A stretch of 50,012 nucleotides of DNA from Caballeronia glathei. Its GTDB lineage: Bacteria; Pseudomonadota; Gammaproteobacteria; Burkholderiales; Burkholderiaceae. Shown here piece after piece: positions 33,319 through 41,512 of this stretch. The stretch's first letter is position 1. Each line of letters starts with the position of its first letter. The notes under the pieces were generated by a model that was not told the DNA's origin, ran no database searches, and saw only the letters and a list, made by a program, of their open reading frames with translations. The stretch covers positions 1 to 50,012 of the forward strand of contig NZ_JFHC01000062.1 in the NCBI RefSeq assembly GCF_000698595.1, written 5' to 3'. Both the position numbers and the translations under genes were made by a program.

Positions 33319-34323
33319 ATGCGCAGGTCTTCCCGAACGCGACTGTCGCCGCCGGTCAAACCAGGCGAATCACTGCTCACGAAAGACCCCATCGGACTTA
33401 TCGTTCCGCCTGTCATGAAGATGCTTGACGGAAACACCGTCCCGAGCATCTTCACTGTGTTGGAGAATCAGCAGCAAGAGTTGGAAGACGCGGTAACTGC
33501 CGCACTGGAGCACGAGGATTACAAGGCTCTGAGTCAATGGCTGGAGTTTTTGAAATTCGACCAGGACTCGGTGGGCAAGATTGTCGATATTGTCGCTACT
33601 GCGGCAGGGCTCGTGTCTGTGATCGGCGCGGTGGTCTCCGTCTTCGAAACCGCCAGGAAGCTATCGGACCTGCTGGGCATCGTTGATTCCCATGACTTCG
33701 GCCTGGAAGCGACAGTCCTCGAAATCAGCGCCAACGTAAAACAGCTATATGGCTGCCTGGAGCAGGCGCAACGGAACGGGCTGTCCAAAGAAGCAAACGT
33801 GTGGCGAACCCTGGTTGACCAATTCGACGAGCGAGAGGGTGATGCCAGAGTCCGCGTACACATCGAGTTCCGGCCGCTGGCGGGGAATAATGACGCCGCT
33901 CATCCGGGTAAAGTGGCGGTGACCCTCACCCCGCTGACCGTGGATTTCCAGCCCGACGCTTTTCTGATTTACATGGATGTACCTGCGATGCATGAGAGCG
34001 ACGCGAGCGAACGCGAGCAGTCGCCTCAGCCACAGGATGTCGTAGTGCAAGGGCTGTCAGTGCGCGTGATTCCGAGCTACCTCGTCGTCGACTCCGACTT
34101 CTTCGATGCGTATTGGGACGTGATGCACAGGATGCTGACAGCAATGGTGCGGACACAGCTCAGGGTTCGGTTCGGGCCCGATGCACCGAATGTTCCTCAC
34201 GCGCCGAACCCGGACCCGGAAATCGTCACCGTGAACGGTTCTCCCTCGAACCACACGAGCGACAAGGAAAAAGAAAAGCCTCCGGATGAGGAGGCTTCGA
34301 GAGCAGAGCAGCGAGTCCTCTAA
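33319..34323 (+). CDS. Unrecognised 334-aa protein
   Basis: No family recognised. The N-terminus is basic, without a signal peptide. Residues ~46-80 are acidic and helical (VLENQQQELEDAVTAALEHE). Residues 88-109 form one strongly hydrophobic segment (VDIVATAAGLVSVIGAVVSVF) that could span or insert into a membrane. Residues ~175-280 look like beta strands (RVRVHIEFRPL, KVAVTLTPLTVDF, VVVQGLSVRVIPSYLVV). The C-terminus is charged. GAGGAG precedes the ATG. The upstream DNA is clearly AT-richer than the rest of the window. The last codons contain a hairpin that works as a terminator for the opposite strand. Confidence 0.7.
   Translation: MRRSSRTRLSPPVKPGESLLTKDPIGLIVPPVMKMLDGNTVPSIFTVLENQQQELEDAVTAALEHEDYKALSQWLEFLKFDQDSVGKIVDIVATAAGLVSVIGAVVSVFETARKLSDLLGIVDSHDFGLEATVLEISANVKQLYGCLEQAQRNGLSKEANVWRTLVDQFDEREGDARVRVHIEFRPLAGNNDAAHPGKVAVTLTPLTVDFQPDAFLIYMDVPAMHESDASEREQSPQPQDVVVQGLSVRVIPSYLVVDSDFFDAYWDVMHRMLTAMVRTQLRVRFGPDAPNVPHAPNPDPEIVTVNGSPSNHTSDKEKEKPPDEEASRAEQRVL
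34266..34297 (-). terminator. Strong leftward Rho-independent terminator
   Basis: On the minus strand, AAGCCTCC-TCATCC-GGAGGCTT forms a perfect 8-bp stem with a 6-nt loop, directly followed by TTCTTTTT. It would end transcription of the eight-gene leftward run whose last stop is at 34581. It lies inside the 3' end of the convergent 334-aa gene. Confidence 0.75.
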
Positions 34324-34580
34324 TGAGCCGACGCAATGAGCGCGCCGTTACGGGCGGCCAATTCTCATCGGATTAGAACAACTCGTCATCCGGTGCAACT
34401 GCTGCCGACCCGGTGATGCAGCCTTCGTCGTCGAGGGCATGAGGCGTTTGCAACGGCCCGGTGTCACGTTCCGTCAAGATCACGAGCTCCCGGCGATCGT
34501 CGATGGTGCCTTCGGAATACAACTACAAGAGACCGCCAACACCCATCCAGCCCGGTACAGGTTTTCATGGACGTCGGCCT

Positions 34581-35915
34581 TTACTGGAGTTGATACTTCT
34601 CGCGCACCAGATGACCGATCCCCATGCGATCGAGGATGTCCAGCGGACACAGCAAGGTGACGCGGACGGTGCCGGGCAGCCGGCTGATTTCAACCGATCC
34701 GGCGATCGTCGCGCGGTTGAGCACCTCGTCGTACGAGAGCCCGGTCACGGCTGCGGCGCGGTGCAGGCCGTTCTCGGTGGCTTCGTTGAGGTTGACGCCA
34801 CTGCCGATGAAGGTAATCGGACCGTTTCTCTCCACTTCATGCTGGCCCCAGCGCGCACCGAGTTGCGCCACCTTCTGCCGTTGCTCCGCCGTCATCGGTC
34901 GAGCCATGGGCGGCAGGTCGTCCACGTTCTGCAGCAGGATCGGGCCGTCGAGCGTCAGTCCCTTGATGACCTCGACCGTCAGTTCGGTTTCGCCCGACAC
35001 ATCCGTCGCGTGCCCGGCGATCTCGCCGTTGCCCTGCTGCGCGTGCATGTCGCCCATGTACACGCCCGCGCCCGGCACCTTGACCGGGCAGATCAGAATG
35101 GCGCCCTCGCGCACGGAATTGGTGTCCATGTGACCGTCGGTTTTGGCAGCATGCAGTTCCTCTTTCGTCAGGCCAAAGCGATGCGGCGCCCCGATCAGGT
35201 ACTGGCCGAAATCGGCGCAATTGTGCGAATCGGGCAAATCGCGGGCCGGCGTGGTGCCGATGTTGCCGAGGAACGGCCGCATGTGCGCCGCGAGGCCGGG
35301 CATGTCGGCGCGAGCCAGCGACAGAATGGAATGCTGTGCCGCCAGTTCCGGCAGCGCTGAAAAATGCGGCGCGTCGCCCGCCAGCCGGTCTGCGACTTGC
35401 TGGTTGACCGTGAGGCTGACCTGATTGTCCGGGTCCAGCACGATCACGTAACCGTGCCTGAATTGGAATGCACTGACTTCAGCGCCGCAGTGGTTGCAGC
35501 GAATCGCTTCCTCGCCGATGCCTTCGACATGGCTGGCGGGATGCTCCGTGCCGCACGCGGCGCAGAACTTTGCGACGAACGGGTCGCCGTGATACCGGCC
35601 CTCGACGAACTTCATCACGCCCGAGGACGTCGCGAGCGAGGTGACGCGCATGCGCCGGATGCTGAGCGCGACCGCGTCCCCGACCTCGGCACCGGCGATG
35701 GCCACGGGTTGCGTGACCTCGTGGCCGCCCTGAAAGGCCGGCGTGATCATCGGCCCCCAGCAGCCCGGGGGCGTGCCGGTGATCAGCGTGCCGCCATCGG
35801 CGAGGGGACCCAGCATCGGCTGGCTGGGACCCAGAATTCCGTTCGTGTAGGAATCGACGCGAAGCTGCCTGGCGGCAGGTTGCTCGGTGGTTGCATCAGG
35901 CAGGGTGAGATTCAT
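34581..35915 (-). CDS. Formamidase/acetamidase (FmdA/AmdA family)
   Basis: A 444-aa member of the FmdA/AmdA family, which hydrolyses formamide or other short amides to ammonia and the acid. Family blocks: LITGTPPGCWGPMITPAFQGG, SHNCADFGQYLIGAPHRFGL, CPVKVPGAGVYMGDMHAQQGNGEIAGH. A zinc-ribbon-like insertion is present (FCAACGTEHP, then IRCNHCGAEV), which is not seen in all members. It is the last gene of the leftward run, 77 bp after the alpha/beta hydrolase. A link with the RiPP genes upstream is suggested only by gene order. Confidence 0.9.
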   Translation of the reverse strand: MNLTLPDATTEQPAARQLRVDSYTNGILGPSQPMLGPLADGGTLITGTPPGCWGPMITPAFQGGHEVTQPVAIAGAEVGDAVALSIRRMRVTSLATSSGVMKFVEGRYHGDPFVAKFCAACGTEHPASHVEGIGEEAIRCNHCGAEVSAFQFRHGYVIVLDPDNQVSLTVNQQVADRLAGDAPHFSALPELAAQHSILSLARADMPGLAAHMRPFLGNIGTTPARDLPDSHNCADFGQYLIGAPHRFGLTKEELHAAKTDGHMDTNSVREGAILICPVKVPGAGVYMGDMHAQQGNGEIAGHATDVSGETELTVEVIKGLTLDGPILLQNVDDLPPMARPMTAEQRQKVAQLGARWGQHEVERNGPITFIGSGVNLNEATENGLHRAAAVTGLSYDEVLNRATIAGSVEISRLPGTVRVTLLCPLDILDRMGIGHLVREKYQLQ

Positions 35916-35992
35916 TTTGTGTCTCCATGTTCAGCATCGAATGACGGGTGTCAAAACGGAACGAGTGAATAGATTGCTGGTGAGGGTGATCG

Positions 35993-37048
35993 TCACGTGC
36001 GCCATTTGCCGTTGCGCGCGAGTTCGGCGACGGCATCGGCGAACGCCTTCGGCGCTTCTTGCGGCAGGTTGTGACCGGCGCCGGGAATCTGGCGATGAAC
36101 GCGCGGACCGGAGAAGCGGCTGGCGGACGCGCGGCCGTCGGTGGCGGGAATCACGCCGTCGGCGAGGCCGTCGAGTGTGATGGCCGGCACGGAGATCGGC
36201 GGCGACAGCGCGAGCTTCTTCTCCGCGTCCTCGTATTGCGGATAGCCCGGCGCGAGGCCAAGGCGGTGGCGATAGGAGTGGATGACGATATCGACGTAGT
36301 CGGGATTGTCGAACGCCTTCGCCGCGCGATCGAACGCTGCATCGCTGAAGTGCCACGTGGGCGAATTGTTCTTCCACAGAACGCGGGCAAGGTCGCGGCG
36401 GTGCGCTTGCAGCCCGGCGCGGCCGCGCTCCGTCTGGAAGTAGTACTGGTACCAGAGCCCCCACTCGACGCGCGTCGGCAGGGGCTGACCCGCCTTCGCG
36501 ATGTCCTGGATCAGATAGCCGTTCACGGAGACCAGGCCCACGCACCGCGTCGGCCGCAACGCGGCAGCCACGCAGGCGGCCCGGCCGCCCCAGTCGTAGC
36601 CGGCGAGCACGGCTTCGGGAATGTGGAGCGCGTCCATGAGCGCGATCAGGTCTGCGCCGAGCGCGGCCTGCTGGCCCGCGCGCGGCGTGTCCGCGGCGAG
36701 CAAGCGTGTGGTTCCGTGGCCGCGCAGATACGGCACGATGACGCGATAGCCTTGCGCCGCCAGCATCGGTGCGACGTCCACGTAACTGTGGATGTCGTAG
36801 GGAAAGCCGTGGAGCAGGATCACCGGTCGGCCGTTCTCCGGCCCCGCCTCGTGATAGCCGATGTCGAGCAGGTCCGTGCGGACCTGGCGGATCGGCAAGG
36901 AAGACAGCGCGCCGGCCGCCGTGCGCGCGGCCCCGTCTTGCGCGGGTGACGCGGCGAGCGCGGAGGGCACGTCGGCGAACGCGAAGGTCGCGACACTCGC
37001 GGCGGCCGACAACAGGAACCGGCGGCGGTGCGGGAGTTCTTCTGACAT
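35993..37048 (-). CDS. Exported alpha/beta hydrolase with Asp nucleophile (epoxide-hydrolase/dehalogenase-like)
   Basis: A 351-aa protein with a twin-arginine-type leader (HRRRFLLSAAASVATFAFA) and an ALAASPA cleavage region near residue 33. The alpha/beta hydrolase core has the oxyanion motif HGFP, nucleophile elbow AGYDWGGRA (Asp instead of Ser, as in epoxide hydrolases and haloalkane dehalogenases), and catalytic histidine in GAGHNLPQEAP. It should act in the periplasm. Its start lies 11 bp after the DUF2063 gene, so it is in the bufferin-type operon. Confidence 0.88.
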   Translation of the reverse strand: MSEELPHRRRFLLSAAASVATFAFADVPSALAASPAQDGAARTAAGALSSLPIRQVRTDLLDIGYHEAGPENGRPVILLHGFPYDIHSYVDVAPMLAAQGYRVIVPYLRGHGTTRLLAADTPRAGQQAALGADLIALMDALHIPEAVLAGYDWGGRAACVAAALRPTRCVGLVSVNGYLIQDIAKAGQPLPTRVEWGLWYQYYFQTERGRAGLQAHRRDLARVLWKNNSPTWHFSDAAFDRAAKAFDNPDYVDIVIHSYRHRLGLAPGYPQYEDAEKKLALSPPISVPAITLDGLADGVIPATDGRASASRFSGPRVHRQIPGAGHNLPQEAPKAFADAVAELARNGKWRT

Positions 37049-37059
37049 GAAGTTGATCC

Positions 37060-37836
37060 TCAGTTCGATTGATGACGATGGGAAGCGATGTGATCGACGC
37101 CGGCAATCAGCTCGTTGCCGAGCCAGCCAGCGAGCAGGGCGCCGGCCTTCGCAATGGCGTCGGCTTCGCCCAGGCGGTCGACGAGCATGTCGCAGAGCGC
37201 CACGAAGCTGCCGTCAGACTGCAGATGAACGAGCGCCTCGTACTCGAGCGCATCCACCTTCTTCAGGCAGGAAGTGAAGCCGCGGCGCCAGACGATCAGG
37301 CCGGCGGGTTCGGCGAGCATCTCTCCATCGGGCGGCTCGCGCTCTTCCTGCAGCGCCGTCCAGATGCTGTCCGCGTTGGTCGTGGCAGCGCGGCTCATGA
37401 GCGAGGGTGACAGGCGAAGCTGCGCTGAGTCCCAGTCGATGGCCGACAGTGCGTCGATCGAAACGGGCTCGGCGTCGGGCGCGACGAAGGCCTCGGAAAG
37501 CGCGTTCTCGATCCACGCCAGCTCGTGCAGATCCGGATTGTCCGGAAAGAGCGTCGTCAGCGTTTCGTCGAAATTGCGCGCATACACGTCGAGCGTCCAC
37601 GCGCCGGGCGGATGACTGTCGATATGGGTGATGGCGGCGCGCAGGAACGCGTCGTCGCCGAGCCACGCGTGAACCCGCGGAAACGACTGTTCGATGCAGC
37701 CCACGAGCTGGGCGCGGTAGTTGTTCTGGTAGACGGTCAGCCCGGCGGCAGCGCCCGCGCCAAAGGAGCGGGCGGCATCATCGGACCCATCGACGAGCCA
37801 CGCGCGAAAGTCGCGCTGCAGTTGGGCGAGGCTCAT
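37060..37836 (-). CDS. bufC: DUF2063 partner protein of the MNIO enzyme
   Basis: A 258-aa protein with the DUF2063 start (LAQLQRDFRAWLVDG, then GLTVYQNNYRAQLVGCIEQSFPRVHAWLGDDAF) and the HIDSHPPGAWTLDVYARNFDETL block. Proteins of this family act with MNIO enzymes as the precursor-recruiting partner in bufferin and related RiPP operons. Its ATG overlaps the MNIO stop by 4 bp. Older annotations call it a DNA-binding protein, without support here. Confidence 0.9.
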   Translation of the reverse strand: MSLAQLQRDFRAWLVDGSDDAARSFGAGAAAGLTVYQNNYRAQLVGCIEQSFPRVHAWLGDDAFLRAAITHIDSHPPGAWTLDVYARNFDETLTTLFPDNPDLHELAWIENALSEAFVAPDAEPVSIDALSAIDWDSAQLRLSPSLMSRAATTNADSIWTALQEEREPPDGEMLAEPAGLIVWRRGFTSCLKKVDALEYEALVHLQSDGSFVALCDMLVDRLGEADAIAKAGALLAGWLGNELIAGVDHIASHRHQSN

Positions 37837-38705
37837 GCGGCCACCCTTGCGCGCGCGTGCGCATCGATGGCGCCGAGCCGGCGCGCGATGGACAATTCGT
37901 CGAGCAGGCTCGCGAGCGCCGGGATATCGCCGTCGCGCTCGATCATCGTCGCGACGGGGCCCAGCCGCGCGATGGCCCGGGCGTAGAGTGTCCAGACGTC
38001 GCTGCAGACCTCGCGGTCGTGCGTATCGATCAGCAGATCGACTCCCTGGCTGTGCCCCGCAAGATGGATCTGGCGCACGTGCTCGGCGGGAATGCCGTCG
38101 AGAAACGCGAGGGCGTCGAAGCCGTGATTCGTCGCGCTCACAAAGACGTTGTTCACGTCGAGCAGGAGCTCGCAACCCGTGCGCCTGCACATGGCGGCGA
38201 TGAACTCCCACTCGGTCATCGCCGCAGCGCCGACGGCGAGATAGCTGGAAGGATTTTCGAAGAGCATGGTCCGGCCGAGCGCATCCTGCGCCATCGAGAT
38301 ATTGGCGCAGACGATGTCGAGCGCTTCCTCGGTATAGGGAACGGGCAGCAGGTCGTGCGAGTTGAAGCGGCCGATCCGTGACCAGCTCAGGTGATCGGAG
38401 ACGAAGAGCGGCTCGGTCTCGTCGACCAGCGCTTTCAGACGCCGCAGATAGTCGCGGTCGAGTCCGTCCGCCGAGCCGATCGACATGGAGACGCCATGCA
38501 GCGCGACGGGATGCCGCTCGCGCACCTGCCGAAGGATATGGCGTGGCTGACCGCCGTCGACCATGAAGTTCTCGGATATGACTTCGACGAAATCGACCGG
38601 TACGGCCGTCTCCAGAAAGTCACGATAGTGTTCCTTGCGCAGGCCGACGCCGTAGCCTGAGAAGAGCGGGTTGGATGCGGGCATCGCGGATCTCGTCGAG
38701 GACAT
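37833..38705 (-). CDS. bufB: MNIO (DUF692) multinuclear iron oxidative enzyme
   Basis: A 290-aa TIM-barrel enzyme of the DUF692/MNIO family, which includes MbnB and BufB and modifies cysteines in precursor peptides, giving for example thiooxazoles that bind copper. The likely metal ligands are visible: FVEVISENF, LHGVSMSIG, SDHLSWS, LFENPSSYL, LDVNNVFVSATNHGFD, HLAGHSQG, DTHDREV and MIERDGDIP. It lies 48 bp after the second Cys-rich precursor and overlaps bufC. Activity in the cytoplasm before export of the peptides is inferred from family knowledge. Confidence 0.93.
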   Translation of the reverse strand: MSSTRSAMPASNPLFSGYGVGLRKEHYRDFLETAVPVDFVEVISENFMVDGGQPRHILRQVRERHPVALHGVSMSIGSADGLDRDYLRRLKALVDETEPLFVSDHLSWSRIGRFNSHDLLPVPYTEEALDIVCANISMAQDALGRTMLFENPSSYLAVGAAAMTEWEFIAAMCRRTGCELLLDVNNVFVSATNHGFDALAFLDGIPAEHVRQIHLAGHSQGVDLLIDTHDREVCSDVWTLYARAIARLGPVATMIERDGDIPALASLLDELSIARRLGAIDAHARARVAA

Positions 38706-38753
38706 TGTTTGAAGCGACAGGCCCGGCCGTCTCCGGCCGGGCCTGCAAGGCCT

Positions 38754-39023
38754 TTATTTCGGCTCGGTCAGGGTGCCGCCAGCCGCCAGGCATTCGGCCG
38801 CGGGCTTCACCACGACGCCTTTGCCCTTGCAGGTGTTGAGGCCCTTGCAGTCGTTCTTCGCCGTGGCACAGAGGCTTTGGCCCTTGCAGCTGTTGACGCC
38901 GTAGCAGCGCCCGGGCTCATCCTTGGCAGCCGCGCTCGCGGGGCTGGCAATCGTTGCGGATGCAATGGCGAGGAGCGCCGCTGCTGCGGCAAAGCTCATG
39001 CGGGACTTGACGATGTTGGACAT
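38754..39023 (-). CDS. Cysteine-rich bufferin-type precursor, second kind
   Basis: An 89-aa exported peptide. Residues 1-32 are a Sec signal peptide (SRMSFAAAAALLAIASATIA, cleavage near ASA). The mature part has six cysteines in a repeated C-K-G pattern: RCYGVNSCKGQ, LCATAKNDCKG, NTCKGKG and a final ECLAAGG. Such peptides next to DUF692 and DUF2063 genes are MNIO substrates of the bufferin group. GGAGAA lies upstream of the ATG. It is directly upstream of bufB. Confidence 0.88.
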   Translation of the reverse strand: MSNIVKSRMSFAAAAALLAIASATIASPASAAAKDEPGRCYGVNSCKGQSLCATAKNDCKGLNTCKGKGVVVKPAAECLAAGGTLTEPK

Positions 39024-39109
39024 GAAAATTCTCCAGAGTGGTTCAGGGAAAAATGGCGCTCGCTCCGTGATTCGTCACGAGGCCGGTGGATTCAGTCGAG
39101 ACGATGCGG

Positions 39110-39880
39110 TCATCGGGCGTTGAGTGCGGCTTCCTCGATGACTTTCGCTACGGCTTCGGGCTGTGAGATGTAGACGGCGTGGCTCGCCTTGACCTCGGTC
39201 ACCTTCGAGCCCGCGCGCTTGTACATCCAGCGCTGCAGGTCCGGGTTGAGCGCGCGGTCTTCGGTGGCGACGATTGCGTAGCTCGGCTTGTCGTGCCAGG
39301 CGGCCACCGGTGCGCCGGCAGCGAAGGCGGCGGTGGTCGCCGGGACCTGAGAGACGGCCATGAAGTTGGTGCGGTTTGGCGCCAGGTCGCCTGCGAAATC
39401 CGCGCCGAAATTCGCGGGGTCGAAGTAGAGATGCCCGTCACGGGTGGGACGAACGTTATCGCTCGCCGCGGGCATCGATGCGGAGAGCTGCGCGACGCTT
39501 TCGCCCACGTCGGGTTCGAGCGCCGCGACATAGACGAGCGACTTCACCTTGCTTCGCGCACCGGCGACGGTTATGACGGCGCCTCCGTAACTGTGTCCTA
39601 CGAGTACGACCGAGCCCTCCTGCGCATCGATTGCATCGCGGGCGGCGGCAACGTCCGCGTCGAGCGTGGTGAGGGGTTGCTGAACCACGCTCACCTTGTA
39701 ACCCTTGTGGATCAGGATGTCGTGCACGACGCGCCAGCCGGAGCCGTCGGCGAAGGCGCCATGGACGATGACGATGTTCTTGATGCCCGCGGGGGGTGTC
39801 GGCGTGGCCGCCGCGGCGAACGCGGGGGCTGCCAGCGCCATCGCCGTGACGGCGAGTGTGAGGGTCGATCTCAATCGCAT
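39110..39880 (-). CDS. Secreted alpha/beta hydrolase (Ser nucleophile)
   Basis: A 256-aa protein with a Sec signal peptide (LTLAVTAMALAAPAFAAA, cleavage near residue 23). Core motifs: IVHGAFADGSGW, nucleophile elbow VGHSYGG, and catalytic histidine in KASHAVYISQPEAV. It belongs to the group of small esterase-like hydrolases (EstC/salicylate-esterase-like). It sits between the DoxX gene (88 bp) and the second precursor (86 bp), which is an unusual place in a bufferin operon. Substrate unknown. Confidence 0.88.
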   Translation of the reverse strand: MRLRSTLTLAVTAMALAAPAFAAAATPTPPAGIKNIVIVHGAFADGSGWRVVHDILIHKGYKVSVVQQPLTTLDADVAAARDAIDAQEGSVVLVGHSYGGAVITVAGARSKVKSLVYVAALEPDVGESVAQLSASMPAASDNVRPTRDGHLYFDPANFGADFAGDLAPNRTNFMAVSQVPATTAAFAAGAPVAAWHDKPSYAIVATEDRALNPDLQRWMYKRAGSKVTEVKASHAVYISQPEAVAKVIEEAALNAR

Positions 39881-39968
39881 AATGCTTCTCCGAAGGCCTT
39901 GCTGGCCTCATGGGGTGATGGGGTTCGTGATTCGCTTCAGGTTGTGTTTCAGATGCGCTGGCGCGGGA

Positions 39969-40463
39969 CTATCGGCGTGAGCCGGACCTCGCGCGGTGCA
40001 GCAGATGATCCAGCGACCATGCTCCGCCGCCGCTCGCGATGAGCGGCAGAAGCAGGCCCGCCCAGCTCAGATGCGTCGGCCACGCATCCGGGTAGACGAA
40101 GATCTCGATCACCGCGGTCATGCACAGCAGCGCGGCGGCAGCGGGCCGCGTGAGCAGCCCGATCACGAGCAGGATCGGGAACAGATGCTCGGCGTAGGTG
40201 GCAAGATGTGCGGCCAGTTCGGGCGAAATCAGCGGCAGTGCATATTCCGAGCGAAACAGCGCGTAGGTCGAGGGCTTGATGCTCAGGAAACCTTCCACCT
40301 TCGTTCGTCCCGAGAGGAAGAAAATCGAAGCGATGCCGATGCGGGCGACCACGAGCAGAAGCGCAGGGGGCAGCAGGTTTCGCAACCATGCGGCCGGGGC
40401 CGGACGGGTAACTGACCCGCCCGATCTTGCTGCAGGGGCCAGCTTCGTATGCGAAGGCATCAT
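39969..40463 (-). CDS. DoxX-family membrane protein
   Basis: A 164-aa membrane protein with four hydrophobic helices (ALLLVVARIGIASIFFLSG, HLFPILLVIGLLTRPAAAAL and others), typical of DoxX/TQO small-subunit-like proteins found in bufferin and gig operons (BufD/GigT). Its role is not established; a link to quinone redox or membrane thiol chemistry is proposed in the family. ATG overlaps the stop of the DUF2282 gene by 4 bp, showing coupling. Confidence 0.88.
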   Translation of the reverse strand: MMPSHTKLAPAARSGGSVTRPAPAAWLRNLLPPALLLVVARIGIASIFFLSGRTKVEGFLSIKPSTYALFRSEYALPLISPELAAHLATYAEHLFPILLVIGLLTRPAAAALLCMTAVIEIFVYPDAWPTHLSWAGLLLPLIASGGGAWSLDHLLHRARSGSRR

Positions 40464-40738
40464 GACGTGGCCTTCAGGGAGCCATGGCCCTTGGGCGTCT
40501 TGATCTGCGTGCAGGTGCCCTTGTCGACGAGTACAAAGGCGTTGCCCTGGTAGTCGGTCTTCGACGTACCCGCGCAAGAAGTACCCGCGCCGGCCGCGCA
40601 ATCGTTCTTGCCGGCCAGCGACACGCCGAAGCATTTTTCCTGCGGCTTTGGCTGTGGATCAGCTGCGTTTGCGTTGGTCGCAAGGGCGGTGAGCGAAAGT
40701 GCGAAGGTGGCTGCAAGGGCCGCATAAGAGCTTTTCAT
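40460..40738 (-). CDS. bufA: DUF2282 bufferin-type precursor peptide
   Basis: A 92-aa exported peptide: a signal peptide to about residue 25 (FALSLTALATNANA), then the DUF2282 core with four cysteines: EKCFGVSLAGKNDCAAGAG, TSCAGTSKTDYQGNAF and DKGTCTQIKTP. DUF2282 peptides are MNIO-modified, copper-binding periplasmic peptides (bufferins) or gold-induced GigP-like proteins. It is the first gene of the leftward run. An ECF-like promoter lies 55-82 bp upstream. Confidence 0.92.
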   Translation of the reverse strand: MKSSYAALAATFALSLTALATNANAADPQPKPQEKCFGVSLAGKNDCAAGAGTSCAGTSKTDYQGNAFVLVDKGTCTQIKTPKGHGSLKATS

Positions 40739-40793
40739 GGCGATCTCCGGGCAAGTAGGAGGTTGAGGTCGATTGAGGGTTGAGTCGGATTCA

Positions 40794-40820
40794 TCCGGTT
40801 CGCTGGCGCTCGGGGTTACA
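40794..40820 (-). promoter_or_regulatory. ECF-sigma-like promoter of the bufferin operon
   Basis: On the minus strand TGTAACC (40820-40814) is followed after 16 bases by CGGA (40797-40794). This resembles the GTAACC-N16-CGAA form I recall for Caulobacter SigF, which controls bufferin genes there. The start site would be near 40787. No ECF sigma or anti-sigma gene is in the window. Confidence 0.5.
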
Positions 40821-41512
40821 CGTAAACCGCACGCCGGGTAATCGGATAAGCGGTAAAGGCAGGTCGAAGACGAATTTTAAATCCTGTCCGATGAAATCGC
40901 ATGCGAGGTAATGTGTGTCGCATGGCAGTTGCTGTTTCATCGGGCTGACAGCATTGGAACGTCCGAACGTATCTGGCTTGTGTCCGCAATGTCGGGCATA
41001 TGCGATGTCTTGTATCCGCACGGCGTCCAGATACATTGCGACACAAATCGATGCATGCATTGGGCCGCATCGACGCGCGGCGGGGCTTGAGCGTAAAGGG
41101 CTTCGCGCGCGCTCCCGGGCCTTGTTCGAAAGATGGAATCGCTCGGGATCGATCCGTATCGCCCGGGTAGCTTCCAGGCTCAGCGCGCTGATAGCGCGGA
41201 GGGACGGGGGACATCTTTCAGACCGTCGGCCTGAACAGCGCGTTTGTACGTTTGGTATGTCACCGCTTGTGTTGCGGACGGATTGCTGCCCGCCTGCTCG
41301 CCCCGTCGCAATGTCTCATGGCGCAGGGGTTCGCTCGTGCGCGACAATCGGCTGCGGCCGTTCGACGTCGGGGGTGTAGATCGTCAGGCAATCCAAGAAT
41401 CGAGGTCTGCAGCGCGAATGCCCGCTGCCTGCGATGCGAAACCGACAGCAAAAAGAATCCTGTCGGCCTACCCGAAATAGCTTGACCAATACGGGCGAAC
41501 ACCGATGGCAAT
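40821..41512. other. Intergenic region without a recognisable gene
   Basis: Several short frames on both strands have no recognisable product. The DNA lies between two leftward genes and probably carries the 3' flank of the 205-aa gene and upstream sites of the bufferin promoter. Confidence 0.4.
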
